Below are positions 1 through 8,569 of a stretch of 64,000 bases of DNA, piece after piece. The position numbers and the translations under genes were made by a program. The notes beneath the pieces were generated by a model that ran no database searches, had not been told where the DNA came from, and saw only the letters and a list, made by a program, of their open reading frames with translations. The number at the start of each line of letters is the position of its first letter. Positions within the stretch are counted from its first letter, which is position 1. Origin of the DNA: Catellatospora vulcania (GTDB taxonomy: Bacteria > Actinomycetota > Actinomycetes > Mycobacteriales > Micromonosporaceae); NCBI RefSeq assembly GCF_009720385.1, contig NZ_ML769301.1:434001-498000 (forward strand). Direction: 5' to 3'.

Positions 1-171
1 CTGACCCGGGCCGAGGCCGGCCTGCCCGAGGAGGCGGCGGCCGCCGTGCCCATCGACGAATGGGTGTTCGACCCGGCGTACGCCCAGAACGAGGAGGTCG
101 GCCTGCGCAGCCTGCTCGGCGCGGTGGAGGCGCTGGAAGGCGACGACGCCGGGCGGCCGGAGCCGTCATGA
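1..171 (+). CDS. C-terminal end of an unidentified protein (5' truncated)
   Basis: The reading frame is open from the first base and ends at a TGA that overlaps the next gene's ATG as ATGA, which suggests translational coupling to the heme peroxidase. Only the last 56 residues are visible. They are acidic, rich in Ala and Glu, and contain the stretch PIDEWVFDPAYAQNEEVG. I do not recognise the family and there is no signal or membrane segment in the visible part. The overlap is the main support for this being a real gene. Confidence 0.7.
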   Translation: MTRAEAGLPEEAAAAVPIDEWVFDPAYAQNEEVGLRSLLGAVEALEGDDAGRPEPS

Positions 172-1631
172 CAGCGGACTATCTGCCCAACCCGACCGGA
201 CCGGGCTGCCCCCGGGCATACGCTCGGCAGGTGAGCAGCGCTCCAGCACACCCGCACGGCAGCCGGGTGGCCGCCCGCGACCACTGCCTCAACATGGCGC
301 GCGCCGTCGACCGGCCGACCGGGGCGGCCCGCTACGGGCGCATGTTCCCGGGCCTCGCCCCGCTCGGCACCGACCCGCAGCTGCTCATGCGCGCGGGCGT
401 CGACGGCGGGATCTGCGACGCCACAGCCGTCCTGGACCGGCTCAGCCCCGGTGGCGACGACGCCGCCGAGGCCGCCGGGTGGCCGTTCTTCGGCCAGCTC
501 ATCGCCCACGACATCACCGCCGACCGGTCACCGATCATGGGTGGCGTCGACCCCGAGGCGCTGCGCAACTCCCGCGCCCCGAAACTCAACCTGGAGATGG
601 TCTACTCCGACGGCCCGATCGGCTCGCCCTACCTGTACGACCTGACCGATCCGGCGAAGTTCCTGCTCGCCCCGGACGGTGGGGACGTGCCGCGCAACAC
701 CCAGGGCGTGGCGCTGATCGGCGATCCCCGCAACGACTCGCACCTGTTCGCGCTGACGCTGCACATCGCGCTGCTGCGGGCGCACAACCGCATCGTCGAC
801 CTGGTCCGCGAGTCGGGAGTGCCCGAGCCCGACGTGTTCGACAAGGCGCGGGTCACCCTCACCTGGCACTACCAGTGGATCGTCGTCCACGACTTCCTGC
901 CCCGCCTGGTCGGGGCCGAGCTGGTCGATCAGGTGCTCGCCGAGGGCGGCCGGTGGTTCGCGCCGCCGGCGGGGCACGCGTACATCCCGCTGGAGTTCGC
1001 CGACGCGGCGTTCCGCTACGGCCACGGCCAGATCAGGCACACCTACCGGCTCGTCGAGGGCGGCCCCGCGGTGCCGCTCTTCCCGGACCTGGTCGGGTTC
1101 GGCCCGCTGGCCGCCGACCGCCGCCTGGACCTCGCCCAGGTCTTCGACCTGCCCGGCCGCCCGCCCGCGCAGCGGGCCAAACGCCTCGACGGGAGGCTCG
1201 CCGCCAGCCTCATCGGGCTGCCCGAGCAGGTCACGGGGGCGGTCGACACCGCCGCGTACCGCTCCCTGGCGGTGCGTGACCTGCTGCGCGGCGACACCAC
1301 CGCGCTGCCCAGCGGCGAAGCCGTCGCACGGCTGCTCACGGTGGCCCCGCTGACCGCCGACGAACTGGAGCAGACCTGGCCGCAGGGCACCCCGCTGTGG
1401 TTCTACATCCTCAAGGAGGCCGAACACCGGGGCAGCGGCGACCGGCTCGGCCCGGTCGGCGGCCGGATCGTGGCGGAAGTCCTCATCGGCCTGCTGCGTG
1501 CCGACGCGGCGAGCTACCTGAGCCTGGAGCCGGACTGGCAGCCGAAACTGCCGGCCACCGACGCGGGCTTCGGCCTGGCAGACCTGCTCACCCTCGACGC
1601 GGGCGGCGCCGGGCCGGTCCGGCCACAGTGA
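168..1631 (+). CDS. Animal-type heme peroxidase family protein
   Basis: This 487-residue protein belongs to the myeloperoxidase/cyclooxygenase-like heme peroxidases, which use hydrogen peroxide to oxidise halides or organic substrates. The distal motif FGQLIAHDIT places Gln110 and His114 in the usual Q-x3-H arrangement. The segment DPRNDSHLFALTLHIALLRAHNRI matches the conserved region carrying the distal Arg. FRYGHGQIR supplies the probable proximal heme ligand, His286. No signal peptide is seen, so it is probably cytoplasmic. I chose the ATG at 168 because it overlaps the upstream stop as ATGA; an in-frame ATG at 60 would run through the upstream gene. A cupin gene follows 66 bases downstream in the same direction. 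The substrate cannot be read from the sequence. Confidence 0.88.
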   Translation: MTADYLPNPTGPGCPRAYARQVSSAPAHPHGSRVAARDHCLNMARAVDRPTGAARYGRMFPGLAPLGTDPQLLMRAGVDGGICDATAVLDRLSPGGDDAAEAAGWPFFGQLIAHDITADRSPIMGGVDPEALRNSRAPKLNLEMVYSDGPIGSPYLYDLTDPAKFLLAPDGGDVPRNTQGVALIGDPRNDSHLFALTLHIALLRAHNRIVDLVRESGVPEPDVFDKARVTLTWHYQWIVVHDFLPRLVGAELVDQVLAEGGRWFAPPAGHAYIPLEFADAAFRYGHGQIRHTYRLVEGGPAVPLFPDLVGFGPLAADRRLDLAQVFDLPGRPPAQRAKRLDGRLAASLIGLPEQVTGAVDTAAYRSLAVRDLLRGDTTALPSGEAVARLLTVAPLTADELEQTWPQGTPLWFYILKEAEHRGSGDRLGPVGGRIVAEVLIGLLRADAASYLSLEPDWQPKLPATDAGFGLADLLTLDAGGAGPVRPQ

Positions 1632-1697
1632 CGGGCCGGCGATCGCCGGGAAGTGACACCGCAGCATCCGACACCGTTCCTTTTGGAGGTATTCGCC

Positions 1698-2135
1698 ATG
1701 GCAGACAGCGACCTGACGAGCGCGGGCCGGCAGCCGAGGTCGAACGCGTGGCAGACGGCGCTCACCACGCTGCAGGAGGCCGAGCCGCCCTTCATCCCGG
1801 CGGGCGCCCACGCGATGACCGTGGTCATCGAGTATCCGCCCGGCGACCCCGGCACGCCGCCGCACCGGCACTCCGGTCCCGCGTTCGGCTACGTGCTGGA
1901 AGGCGAGATGCTGCTGGAGCTGGAAGGCGAGCCGGAGCGGGTCGTCCGCGCGGGCGAGGCGTTCTGGGAGGCGGGCGGCGACGTCATCCACTACCAGGAC
2001 GGCAACAACCGCGACGACGTGCGCCTGCGGTTCACGGTCACCATGCTGTGCGCGCCCGGCCAGCCGATGCTCACGCTGGTGGACGACGACGAGCTGGCCC
2101 GGCGCAGGGACAGACGTGCGCCTCGGCCGTCCTGA
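1698..2135 (+). CDS. Single-domain cupin protein
   Basis: This is a 145-residue protein with one cupin barrel at about residues 35-120. The first motif is G-x5-PHRH-x6-G-Y-V-L-E-G-E, with the metal-binding His pair and Glu. The second motif begins at AGEAFWEAGGDVIHYQDGNN. The start is fixed by a GGAGG about 9 bases before the ATG; an ATG 45 bases upstream has no such site. It lies between the heme peroxidase and the next open frame, which it overlaps by 20 bases, so an operon is likely. Small cupins next to oxidases can bind metal or a small ligand, but the actual role is unknown. Confidence 0.85.
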   Translation: MADSDLTSAGRQPRSNAWQTALTTLQEAEPPFIPAGAHAMTVVIEYPPGDPGTPPHRHSGPAFGYVLEGEMLLELEGEPERVVRAGEAFWEAGGDVIHYQDGNNRDDVRLRFTVTMLCAPGQPMLTLVDDDELARRRDRRAPRPS

Positions 2136-3018
2136 GCAGCCCACTGCACGACGTCGGGGACCCGACGCCGCGCAGTGGGCCGAAGCCCAGGTCGCGGCAG
2201 TACGCGACGATCCGCGGCGGCGCATCGCGCTGCTGGCGCGGACCTACCGCGGGCCGTACGGCCAGGCCCCGCAGCACCTGCCGTTCCGGCGGGCCGCCAT
2301 GTCGTTCATGCGCTGGCAGGCCCGGCGGGGCGTGCTCAACTCCCTGGCCGCGCGGCCACCCGGCAGCCGCTGGTGGCGCGCCGTCAACGACCGCCTGCTG
2401 CGCGACGGCTGCGAGGCGATGGCCCGATCGGGCGGGATGGCGGGGGAGCCCTCGGCGCCGGCGGTCGCGCTCTGGTCCGCCTTCATAGCCCAGCCGACCG
2501 CCCGGCACTGGTATCGAGCCCACAACGCCAGCATCGTCGGCGGGTACCTGGACAACCGGGACCTGGCCGAGCAGGAGTCGATGCCGGAGCGGTTCTTCCT
2601 CAACGTCGCCCTGCTGCGAGTCCTGTACACCCACGCGCTGGTCGCCGCACCGAAGCTGGCCCTGGGCAGGCTGGCCGTGCTGGGCCGGTTCCTCGGCGAT
2701 CCACGGCTGGGCATGGCCGGGGTGTTCCTGTCACTCGGCCGCGTCCTGCCCGACCGCTACCCGCCGGCCGCGGAACTGCGGGCCTACCTGGCCCACGAGC
2801 ACCGACTCGGGCGGATGCTCGACTACGGCGTGATCCAGCCACGGTTGCAGCGGCTGTACGACTGGTCCGCCCGGGAACTCGGCCTGCCCGGACTGTGCGA
2901 TCTCGTGCGTGACGGCAACCCGGTCTACGCCTGGTCCTACGCCGACCGTGACGTATGGACGCCGCCGGACGGACCGCTGCCGCGCCTGCTGGGCCGGCTC
3001 ACGGCTCCCCGGCCGTGA
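2116..3018 (+). CDS. Conserved-looking protein of unknown function
   Basis: This 300-residue, arginine- and alanine-rich protein overlaps the cupin gene by 20 bases, which suggests co-translation. It has aromatic-rich conserved-looking segments such as FRRAAMSFMRWQARRG and SRWWRAVNDRLLRD near residues 60-100. A weakly hydrophobic stretch (LRVLYTHALVAAPKLALGRLAVLG) lies around residue 175. I see no cofactor motif, signal peptide or zinc site and do not recognise the family. The link to the peroxidase and cupin suggests a shared oxidative process, which is inference only. Codon use has the strong third-position G/C expected of a real gene here. Confidence 0.7.
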   Translation: MRLGRPEQPTARRRGPDAAQWAEAQVAAVRDDPRRRIALLARTYRGPYGQAPQHLPFRRAAMSFMRWQARRGVLNSLAARPPGSRWWRAVNDRLLRDGCEAMARSGGMAGEPSAPAVALWSAFIAQPTARHWYRAHNASIVGGYLDNRDLAEQESMPERFFLNVALLRVLYTHALVAAPKLALGRLAVLGRFLGDPRLGMAGVFLSLGRVLPDRYPPAAELRAYLAHEHRLGRMLDYGVIQPRLQRLYDWSARELGLPGLCDLVRDGNPVYAWSYADRDVWTPPDGPLPRLLGRLTAPRP

Positions 3019-3022
3019 GCCG
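2995..3022. terminator. Hairpin terminator between convergent genes
   Basis: An 11-bp perfect inverted repeat (CGGCTCACGGC and its complement, 6-base loop) spans the stop codon of the plus-strand gene and abuts the stop of the minus-strand zinc-ribbon gene. There is no T-run, which is common for actinobacterial terminators. Confidence 0.6.
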
Positions 3023-3271
3023 CTAGGCCCGCGCCCCCGACTCGGAGTCCCACAGCTGCAGGGCGTCACCGAGGAACTCGTGCACGTACCCGCAGTTCGT
3101 GCAGATGACGCCGAGCGACGACTTGTTCGCCCAGGCGAGGTCGAAGAACTCCATCGCGCCGGTGTTCAGCTTGATGGCGCGGCTGGTGAAGAGGCCGCCC
3201 CGGCAGACGACGCACCGGAACACCTCGCCGTTGATGGTGGCGACGTACGGGGAACGGTTGAACAAGCCCAT
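3023..3271 (-). CDS. Small zinc-ribbon nucleic-acid-binding-type protein (DUF2082-like)
   Basis: This 82-residue protein has two cysteine pairs, CVVC near residue 18 and CTNC near residue 54, forming a four-Cys zinc ribbon. Between them is LNTGAMEFFDLAWANKS, which matches the LNT-x3-F-x3-WANKS pattern I associate with the DUF2082 family of putative Zn-ribbon nucleic-acid-binding proteins. I placed the start at MGLFNRSPYV; an ATG 30 codons upstream would add a basic tail without homology. The gene faces the AfsR-type regulator across about 136 bases. Function is otherwise unknown. Confidence 0.7.
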   Translation of the reverse strand: MGLFNRSPYVATINGEVFRCVVCRGGLFTSRAIKLNTGAMEFFDLAWANKSSLGVICTNCGYVHEFLGDALQLWDSESGARA

Positions 3272-3407
3272 GTAAGGAAGGTAGCCAGCGGCCACCACCG
3301 GGCACAGCTCAGCTTTCTGCACACTTCCTCGCGCCCGCCGGCGCCGCAGCAGGATCGGCACCCGCCTACTGTGGACTGTTCACCCCGCCCGGCTACCATC
3401 GCGTTCG

Positions 3408-6257
3408 ATGATCTCAGACAGCGACGGTGGTGACTTTCGCGTTCTCGGCCCGGTGGAGGTCGTCGTATCCGGGAGGCCGCTGCGGTTCGCGCGTCGGCAG
3501 CAGCTCGACCTCGTCGCCCTGCTCATGCTGCGCGCCGGTCGCGTGGTGGCGACCAGCGAGATCATCGAGGCGATGTGGGGCGGAGCGGCCCCCCGCACCG
3601 CGAACCTGCAGGTGCAGAACATGGTGTCCGCCCTGCGGGCCGTGCTGCACGACGGCGCCGCGCCGCTGGCCACGGTGGATCGTCAGGCGGCCGGCTACGC
3701 GCTGCACATCACGGCCGGCCGGCTCGACCTGGCGGTCTTCACCCAGCTCGTCGGCCAGGCTCGCGCGGCGCGTGCGCCCGGCGCCGCCATCACCCTGCTG
3801 CGCGAGGCGCTCGGGCTGTGGCGCGGCACGCTGCCGCTGGCCGGCGTGCGGGCCCCGTTCGCCGCCGCCGCCCGCGCCTACCTCGGCGAACAACGCGACA
3901 GGGCGCTGGAGCAGCTCTTCGACGCGGAGCTCGGCTGCGGCAACCACGCGGCGATCGTGCCGGAGCTGACCGACGCGGTGGCCGCCGACCCGGTCCGGCA
4001 GCGTCTCGTGGCCCAGTTGATGATCGCCCTGCACCGCAGCGGCCGGGTCACCGACGCCCTCGGCGCCTACCGCAACGCCCGGCAGGCCCTGTCCGACGAG
4101 TACGGCCTTGACGTCAGTCGTGAGCTGCAGGAACTGGAGCGACGCATCCTGCTCGCCGACCGGTCCCTCGACCCGCCCGCCGAACCCGTCGGGTCCGTCA
4201 CGGCGACGACGAGCGCCTCGCCCACCCGCGCCGCCCATCCGGTGCCCGCTCAGCTGCCGCTGGACGTACGCGGTTTCGCCGGCCGCGGCGCGCAGTTGGC
4301 ACACCTCGACGCGCTCGCGGCCGGGGCCGACGCCAGGTCCCCCGCAACCGTGGTCACCGTCCTCATGGGCACGGCGGGCGTGGGCAAGACCGCGCTCGCG
4401 GTGCACTGGGCGCAGCAGGTGGCGGGCAGGTTCCCGGACGGTCAGCTGTACGTGAACCTGCGCGGGTTCCATCCCGGGGCCAGGCCGATGGAGCCGGGGG
4501 AGGCGCTACGCGGTTTCCTCGACGCGTTCGGGGTCCCGCCGGAACGGGTTCCGGCGGGCCTGGACGCCCAGGCGGCCATGTACCGGAGCCTGGTCGCCGG
4601 GCGGCGGGTGCTGGTGCTGCTCGACAACGCGCTCGACGCGGAGCAGGTCCGCCCGCTGCTGCCGGGCGGGCGGGGCGGCATGGTGCTGGTCACCAGCCGT
4701 GACCAGCTGATCGGTCTGGTCGCGTTGGAGGGCGCGCATCCGGTGACCCTCGACGTGCTGCCCGCGGCCGAGGCGCGCGAGTTCCTGATCAGGCGGCTCG
4801 GCGCACCGCGGGTGGTCGCCGAGTTGCCGGCCGCCGACGAGATCGCGGCCCGGTGCGCCCGGCTGCCGCTCGCGTTGGCGATGGTCGCCGCGCGTGCCGC
4901 GGTCCACCCGGCGCTTCCGCTGGGCGCGCTCTCCGCGGAGCTGTCCGCCGTGCGGGAGCGCCTGCGGCCGCAGGACGCCGGCGATTTCACCACCGACGTG
5001 CAGGCCGCGTTCTCGTGGTCGTACCGGAGGCTGACGCCCGCGGCGGCGGCGCTGTTCCGGCTGCTCGGGCTGCACCCGGGCCCGGACGTGGGAGTGGACG
5101 CCGCAGCCAGCCTGGCCGCGGCGTCGCCGGACGGGGTCCGACCGCTGCTGGCCGAGCTGGCACGCGCGCATCTGATCACCGAACACCCGCCGGGCCGGTT
5201 CTCGCTGCACGACCTTCTGCGGGCGTACGCCGCAAGGCTCGTACAGCTCGACGAGAGCGCGTCGGACCGGCGCGCGGCGCTGCGCCGCGTCCTGTCCCAC
5301 TACCTGCACCAGGCCTACGCGGCGGCGTTGCGCATCTATCCGCATCGCTACCCGCTGGAGCTGGCGCCGGCCGAGCCGGGCGCTGTGGTGACGGAGTTCG
5401 CCGACGTGGAACAGGCGTCGGCGTGGTTCACGAGGGAGCACGCCGTGCTGCTGGCCGCCCTGAACGCGGCCGCCGACGAGAGTGTCGCCGCCTACGCCTG
5501 GCAGCTGGCCTCAGCCTTGTCGACCTTCCTGGACCGGTACGGGCACTGGCACGACTGGGTGGCCAGCCAGCGCACCGCCCTGGCCGCCGCCGAGCGCAGC
5601 GGCGACCGGATCGGCCAGGCGCACGCGCACGGCAGCCTGGGCCTGGCCGGCAACCGCCTGAAGCGCTACGACGAGGCGCTGGCCCACCTCCGCCGGGCCG
5701 ACGGCCTCTTCGGCGAGCTGGACGACCTGGTCGGCCAGGCGTACACCAAGCTGCGGATGAGCCTGGTCCACGAAGGACGCGGCGACCGGCGCGCCGCGCT
5801 GCTCGACGCACAGCACGCGCTGGACCGGTTCGAGTCGGCAGGCCACCGCATCGGCCGGGGGCAGGCCCTCAACAGCATCGGATGGCTGCACGCCCAGCTG
5901 GGCCAGCACGGCGACGCGGTCAAGTACTGCGAGCAGGCGGTCGAGGTGCACCGGGAGCTGGACGACCGGGAGGGGCTGGCGAACGCGCTGGACAGCCTCG
6001 GCTTCGCCCATCACGGCCACGGCGACCACCAGCAGGCGATCGTCTACTACGGGCAGGCGCTGGTGGTGCTGCGACAGCTTGCCGACCCCTACTACGAGAC
6101 CATCACCCTCACGCATCTCGGCGACGCCCACCACGCGGCGGGCGATCGGCGGGCCGCTGCCGACGCCTGGCGGCTGTCCCTGGCCATGCTCGACGAGCTG
6201 GGCCATCCCGATGCCGGTGAGCTGCGGGACAGGCTGGCCCGCCTGAGCCAGGCGTGA
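3408..6257 (+). CDS. AfsR/SARP-family transcriptional regulator with NB-ARC and TPR domains
   Basis: This 949-residue regulator has the complete AfsR-type layout. A winged-helix SARP DNA-binding domain (residues ~8-90, beginning FRVLGPVEVVVSGRPL) is followed by a bacterial transcriptional activator domain (~95-245). Next comes an NB-ARC ATPase module (~285-560) with Walker A MGTAGVGKT ending near Lys327, LVLLDNA and a VTSR sensor segment. The C-terminus (~660-945) carries repeated TPR units. Such proteins activate secondary-metabolism or stress genes, with ATP binding and TPR contacts tuning activity. It stands alone, followed by a Tat-exported M23-like gene on the same strand. Its targets cannot be inferred here; the NRPS cluster is 16 kb away. 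Confidence 0.92.
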   Translation: MISDSDGGDFRVLGPVEVVVSGRPLRFARRQQLDLVALLMLRAGRVVATSEIIEAMWGGAAPRTANLQVQNMVSALRAVLHDGAAPLATVDRQAAGYALHITAGRLDLAVFTQLVGQARAARAPGAAITLLREALGLWRGTLPLAGVRAPFAAAARAYLGEQRDRALEQLFDAELGCGNHAAIVPELTDAVAADPVRQRLVAQLMIALHRSGRVTDALGAYRNARQALSDEYGLDVSRELQELERRILLADRSLDPPAEPVGSVTATTSASPTRAAHPVPAQLPLDVRGFAGRGAQLAHLDALAAGADARSPATVVTVLMGTAGVGKTALAVHWAQQVAGRFPDGQLYVNLRGFHPGARPMEPGEALRGFLDAFGVPPERVPAGLDAQAAMYRSLVAGRRVLVLLDNALDAEQVRPLLPGGRGGMVLVTSRDQLIGLVALEGAHPVTLDVLPAAEAREFLIRRLGAPRVVAELPAADEIAARCARLPLALAMVAARAAVHPALPLGALSAELSAVRERLRPQDAGDFTTDVQAAFSWSYRRLTPAAAALFRLLGLHPGPDVGVDAAASLAAASPDGVRPLLAELARAHLITEHPPGRFSLHDLLRAYAARLVQLDESASDRRAALRRVLSHYLHQAYAAALRIYPHRYPLELAPAEPGAVVTEFADVEQASAWFTREHAVLLAALNAAADESVAAYAWQLASALSTFLDRYGHWHDWVASQRTALAAAERSGDRIGQAHAHGSLGLAGNRLKRYDEALAHLRRADGLFGELDDLVGQAYTKLRMSLVHEGRGDRRAALLDAQHALDRFESAGHRIGRGQALNSIGWLHAQLGQHGDAVKYCEQAVEVHRELDDREGLANALDSLGFAHHGHGDHQQAIVYYGQALVVLRQLADPYYETITLTHLGDAHHAAGDRRAAADAWRLSLAMLDELGHPDAGELRDRLARLSQA

Positions 6258-6373
6258 CCGCGTGTGAAGACCGGATGTGCTCCCGTGTGGGGCGTGGCCA
6301 CAGGATGAAGGCACTTTCGTCCGTCCACATGTGAGGGACCGGTCCGGGCCGGTGGCTCTCAGAAGGAGCGCTT

Positions 6374-7693
6374 ATGAAGCACGACGACGAAGCTGCCTGC
6401 TGCGGGGGCGGCGGTGAACCGGCGCCGGGCATGAGCCGGCGCACGATGCTGCGCGCGACCGCGCTCGGCGCGGGCGCCATGACCGTCGGCGGGGTGCTGC
6501 TGCCCTCGGCCGCGTCGGCCGCACCGGCGATCTACAACCCGTTCGGCGCCTACCCGATCACCGACACCTGGGAAGGCCACCTGTCCCGCGGCTCGCTCGG
6601 CGGGATCGACTTCGGGATGGGCGTCGGCACGGCCCTGCCTGCCTGCGGTGCGGGCACCATCCAGAACATCCCGTACAACGGCACCGGCGGGCACACCGTC
6701 ACCATCCACCACGCTGACGGGTACCGCAGCCAGTACATGCACCTGTCGCAGTTCCTGCTCGGCAACGGCGCGAGCGTCGGCGCGGGCGCGATCGTGGGGC
6801 GCTCGGGCGGCGCGGCCGGTGCGGACGGCTCGGGCAGCTCGACCGGCCCGCACCTGCACTGGCACATGATCAACCCGGCCGGCACCAGGATCAGCCCGCT
6901 GGTCTACATCGGCCAGAATCCTGGCGGTGGGTCGCGGCAGGTGTACGAGGCGGCCAGCAACAACGCCTGGCGGGCCCTGCCGATCTCCGGTAGCGCCGGG
7001 GCGGTCACCGGTTCGGCGATCGCGCCGATCCTGCTGGGCACCACGAAGATCGTGTACAGCCTCAACGGCGGCCGGATCTACGAGGCGGCCAGCAACGCCG
7101 GCTGGCAGAACCTGTGGACCGGAGTCCAGGGCGCGCAGGGCACCGCCCTGGCCGCGGTGAACCTCAACGGCGTGAAACTGATCTACAACGTCGTCGACGG
7201 CTACGTGCACGAAGCGGCCAGCAACAACGCCTGGCGCAACCTCAACACCGGCATCGGCGGCGCCAGCTCGTCCTCGATCTCGGTGATCCAGCTCGGCGGG
7301 GTCAAGTACGTCTACAGCATCGTCGGCGGGTACGTGCACGAGGCGCACAGCGCCAACGCCTGGCGCAACCTCAGCACGGGCATCCCCGCCTCGGCGGTCG
7401 CCGCGATCACGGTCGGCACCACGAAGATCATCTACACGGTCAACGGCGGCTCGGTGTACGAGGCGGCGAGCAACGCCGGGTGGCGGAACCTGTGGACCGG
7501 CATCTCCGGCGTGTCCGGCAGCACCCTCGCCGCGATGAACGTCGGCGGCGTCAAGCACATCTACACCAGCGCGGGCGGCTTCGTACACGAGGCGGCCAGC
7601 AACAACGCCTGGCGCAACCTCAACTCCGGCGTCGGCGGGTCCGCGGTGGCGGCCCTGACGCTCGGCGGCGTCAAACTCATCTACGCCTCCTGA
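6374..7693 (+). CDS. Tat-exported M23-like (LytM) domain protein with six-fold C-terminal repeats
   Basis: The 439-residue protein starts with a Tat signal (SRRTML at residues 21-26, hydrophobic to about 50). Residues ~57-180 form a LytM/M23 peptidase fold, with HHADGYRSQYMHLS and HLHWH at residues 160-164. The usual first zinc motif H-x-G-x-D reads L-G-G-I-D here (Leu75 to Asp79), so one canonical ligand is absent. From residue 190 the protein is six ~40-residue repeats, each opening with V/I-Y/H-EAAS-N-A-GW or a close variant, which resembles a beta-propeller or lectin-like wall-binding module. An AAGGAGCG ribosome site precedes the ATG. It could be a cell-wall hydrolase or a non-catalytic binder. 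Confidence 0.82.
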   Translation: MKHDDEAACCGGGGEPAPGMSRRTMLRATALGAGAMTVGGVLLPSAASAAPAIYNPFGAYPITDTWEGHLSRGSLGGIDFGMGVGTALPACGAGTIQNIPYNGTGGHTVTIHHADGYRSQYMHLSQFLLGNGASVGAGAIVGRSGGAAGADGSGSSTGPHLHWHMINPAGTRISPLVYIGQNPGGGSRQVYEAASNNAWRALPISGSAGAVTGSAIAPILLGTTKIVYSLNGGRIYEAASNAGWQNLWTGVQGAQGTALAAVNLNGVKLIYNVVDGYVHEAASNNAWRNLNTGIGGASSSSISVIQLGGVKYVYSIVGGYVHEAHSANAWRNLSTGIPASAVAAITVGTTKIIYTVNGGSVYEAASNAGWRNLWTGISGVSGSTLAAMNVGGVKHIYTSAGGFVHEAASNNAWRNLNSGVGGSAVAALTLGGVKLIYAS

Positions 7694-7719
7694 CCCGCCA
7701 CGGAGGAGGCGCGGACCAG

Positions 7720-7749
7720 GGCGGGGCGGGACATTGCTCCCGCCCCGCC
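7720..7749. terminator. Hairpin terminator between convergent genes
   Basis: A 12-bp G/C-only stem with a 6-base loop lies between the stop of the M23-like gene and the stop of the DUF899 gene, so it could serve both directions. Confidence 0.65.
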
Positions 7750-7755
7750 GTGCGG

Positions 7756-8463
7756 TCACCGTGCGGCGACGCCGGGGCGGCTCCACTGGGCCGTCGGGCG
7801 GCCGTCGAGCCGCCACGGATGCCCGCTCACCCGCGGCCAGCCGGCGGGGGAGTCCTCCCAGGCCTCCTGCCGGCCGTACACCGTCAGGTCCAGGGCGTGG
7901 TAGCTGGTCATCAGCGCCTCCACGCCCCGCCCGGTCGTCCAGTAGGTCTCGTAGACCTGGTCCCCGTCGCGCAGGTAGCAGGCGATGAACCCGAAGTCCC
8001 GGCCGTCGGCCAGGGCCGGATCGGCCTCGTGTGCCGAATACCAGGGGAACGGATAGCCCATGAACCGTGCGAACGGGGCACTGTCGGCGTAGGGCCCCTG
8101 GCAGAACACGGCGTAGGTGACGTCCCGGGCGTGCAGGTAGTCCAGCAGCTGCACGTGGCAGGTGGAGAACGTGCAGCCCTCGCACTGCTCCTCGAACGGC
8201 GCGTCGTCGTGCCACATGTGGAAGTACGCGATGAGCATGCTGCGTCCCTCGAACACGTCCACCAGCGGCGTCCGGCCGCCGGGGCCCTGCACGGCGACGG
8301 GAGGCACCGGCGTCATCGGCAGCCTGCGGCGGGCAGCGGCGATGGCATCGCCCTCGCGGGTGTGGGCCTTCTCCCGGGCCAGCAGCTCGTCTCGCGCTCG
8401 CAACCAGCTCCGCCGGTCGACGACCGGCGGGCTCGCGGCGTCGGACACAGGTCGTGCCGTCAT
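7756..8463 (-). CDS. DUF899 thioredoxin-fold family protein
   Basis: This 235-residue protein is typical of the DUF899 family, a thioredoxin-like fold. The core holds the conserved FHMWHDDAPFEEQCEGCTF segment with the two cysteines in C-x2-C near residue 104, followed by LDYLHARDV and FMGYPFPWYSA. The C-terminal half contains the family's VYETYWTTGRGVEAL stretch. I placed the start at MTARPVSD because a GAGGA lies 9 bases upstream; an ATG 21 codons earlier is unsupported. It is divergent from an ECF sigma-factor gene 106 bases away. DUF899 proteins often occur beside such sigma factors, so co-regulation is plausible. The enzymatic activity is not established. Confidence 0.85.
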   Translation of the reverse strand: MTARPVSDAASPPVVDRRSWLRARDELLAREKAHTREGDAIAAARRRLPMTPVPPVAVQGPGGRTPLVDVFEGRSMLIAYFHMWHDDAPFEEQCEGCTFSTCHVQLLDYLHARDVTYAVFCQGPYADSAPFARFMGYPFPWYSAHEADPALADGRDFGFIACYLRDGDQVYETYWTTGRGVEALMTSYHALDLTVYGRQEAWEDSPAGWPRVSGHPWRLDGRPTAQWSRPGVAAR

Positions 8464-8569
8464 GGTGTCGTCCTCTCGTGAATCGAATCGGTCACTGTTC
8501 AGACGAGCCCGGGTGGCATCCTTCACCGGTCACCGATGAGAAACGGCCTTCCCGATCGTCTGTGCCTTC

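Noticed and set aside
6359-8215. Long antisense open frame across the M23-like and DUF899 genes
   Set aside because: It is a consequence of high G+C third-position bias. Its translation is Arg/Ala-rich with no domain, whereas the opposite frame has clear domains and a Tat signal.
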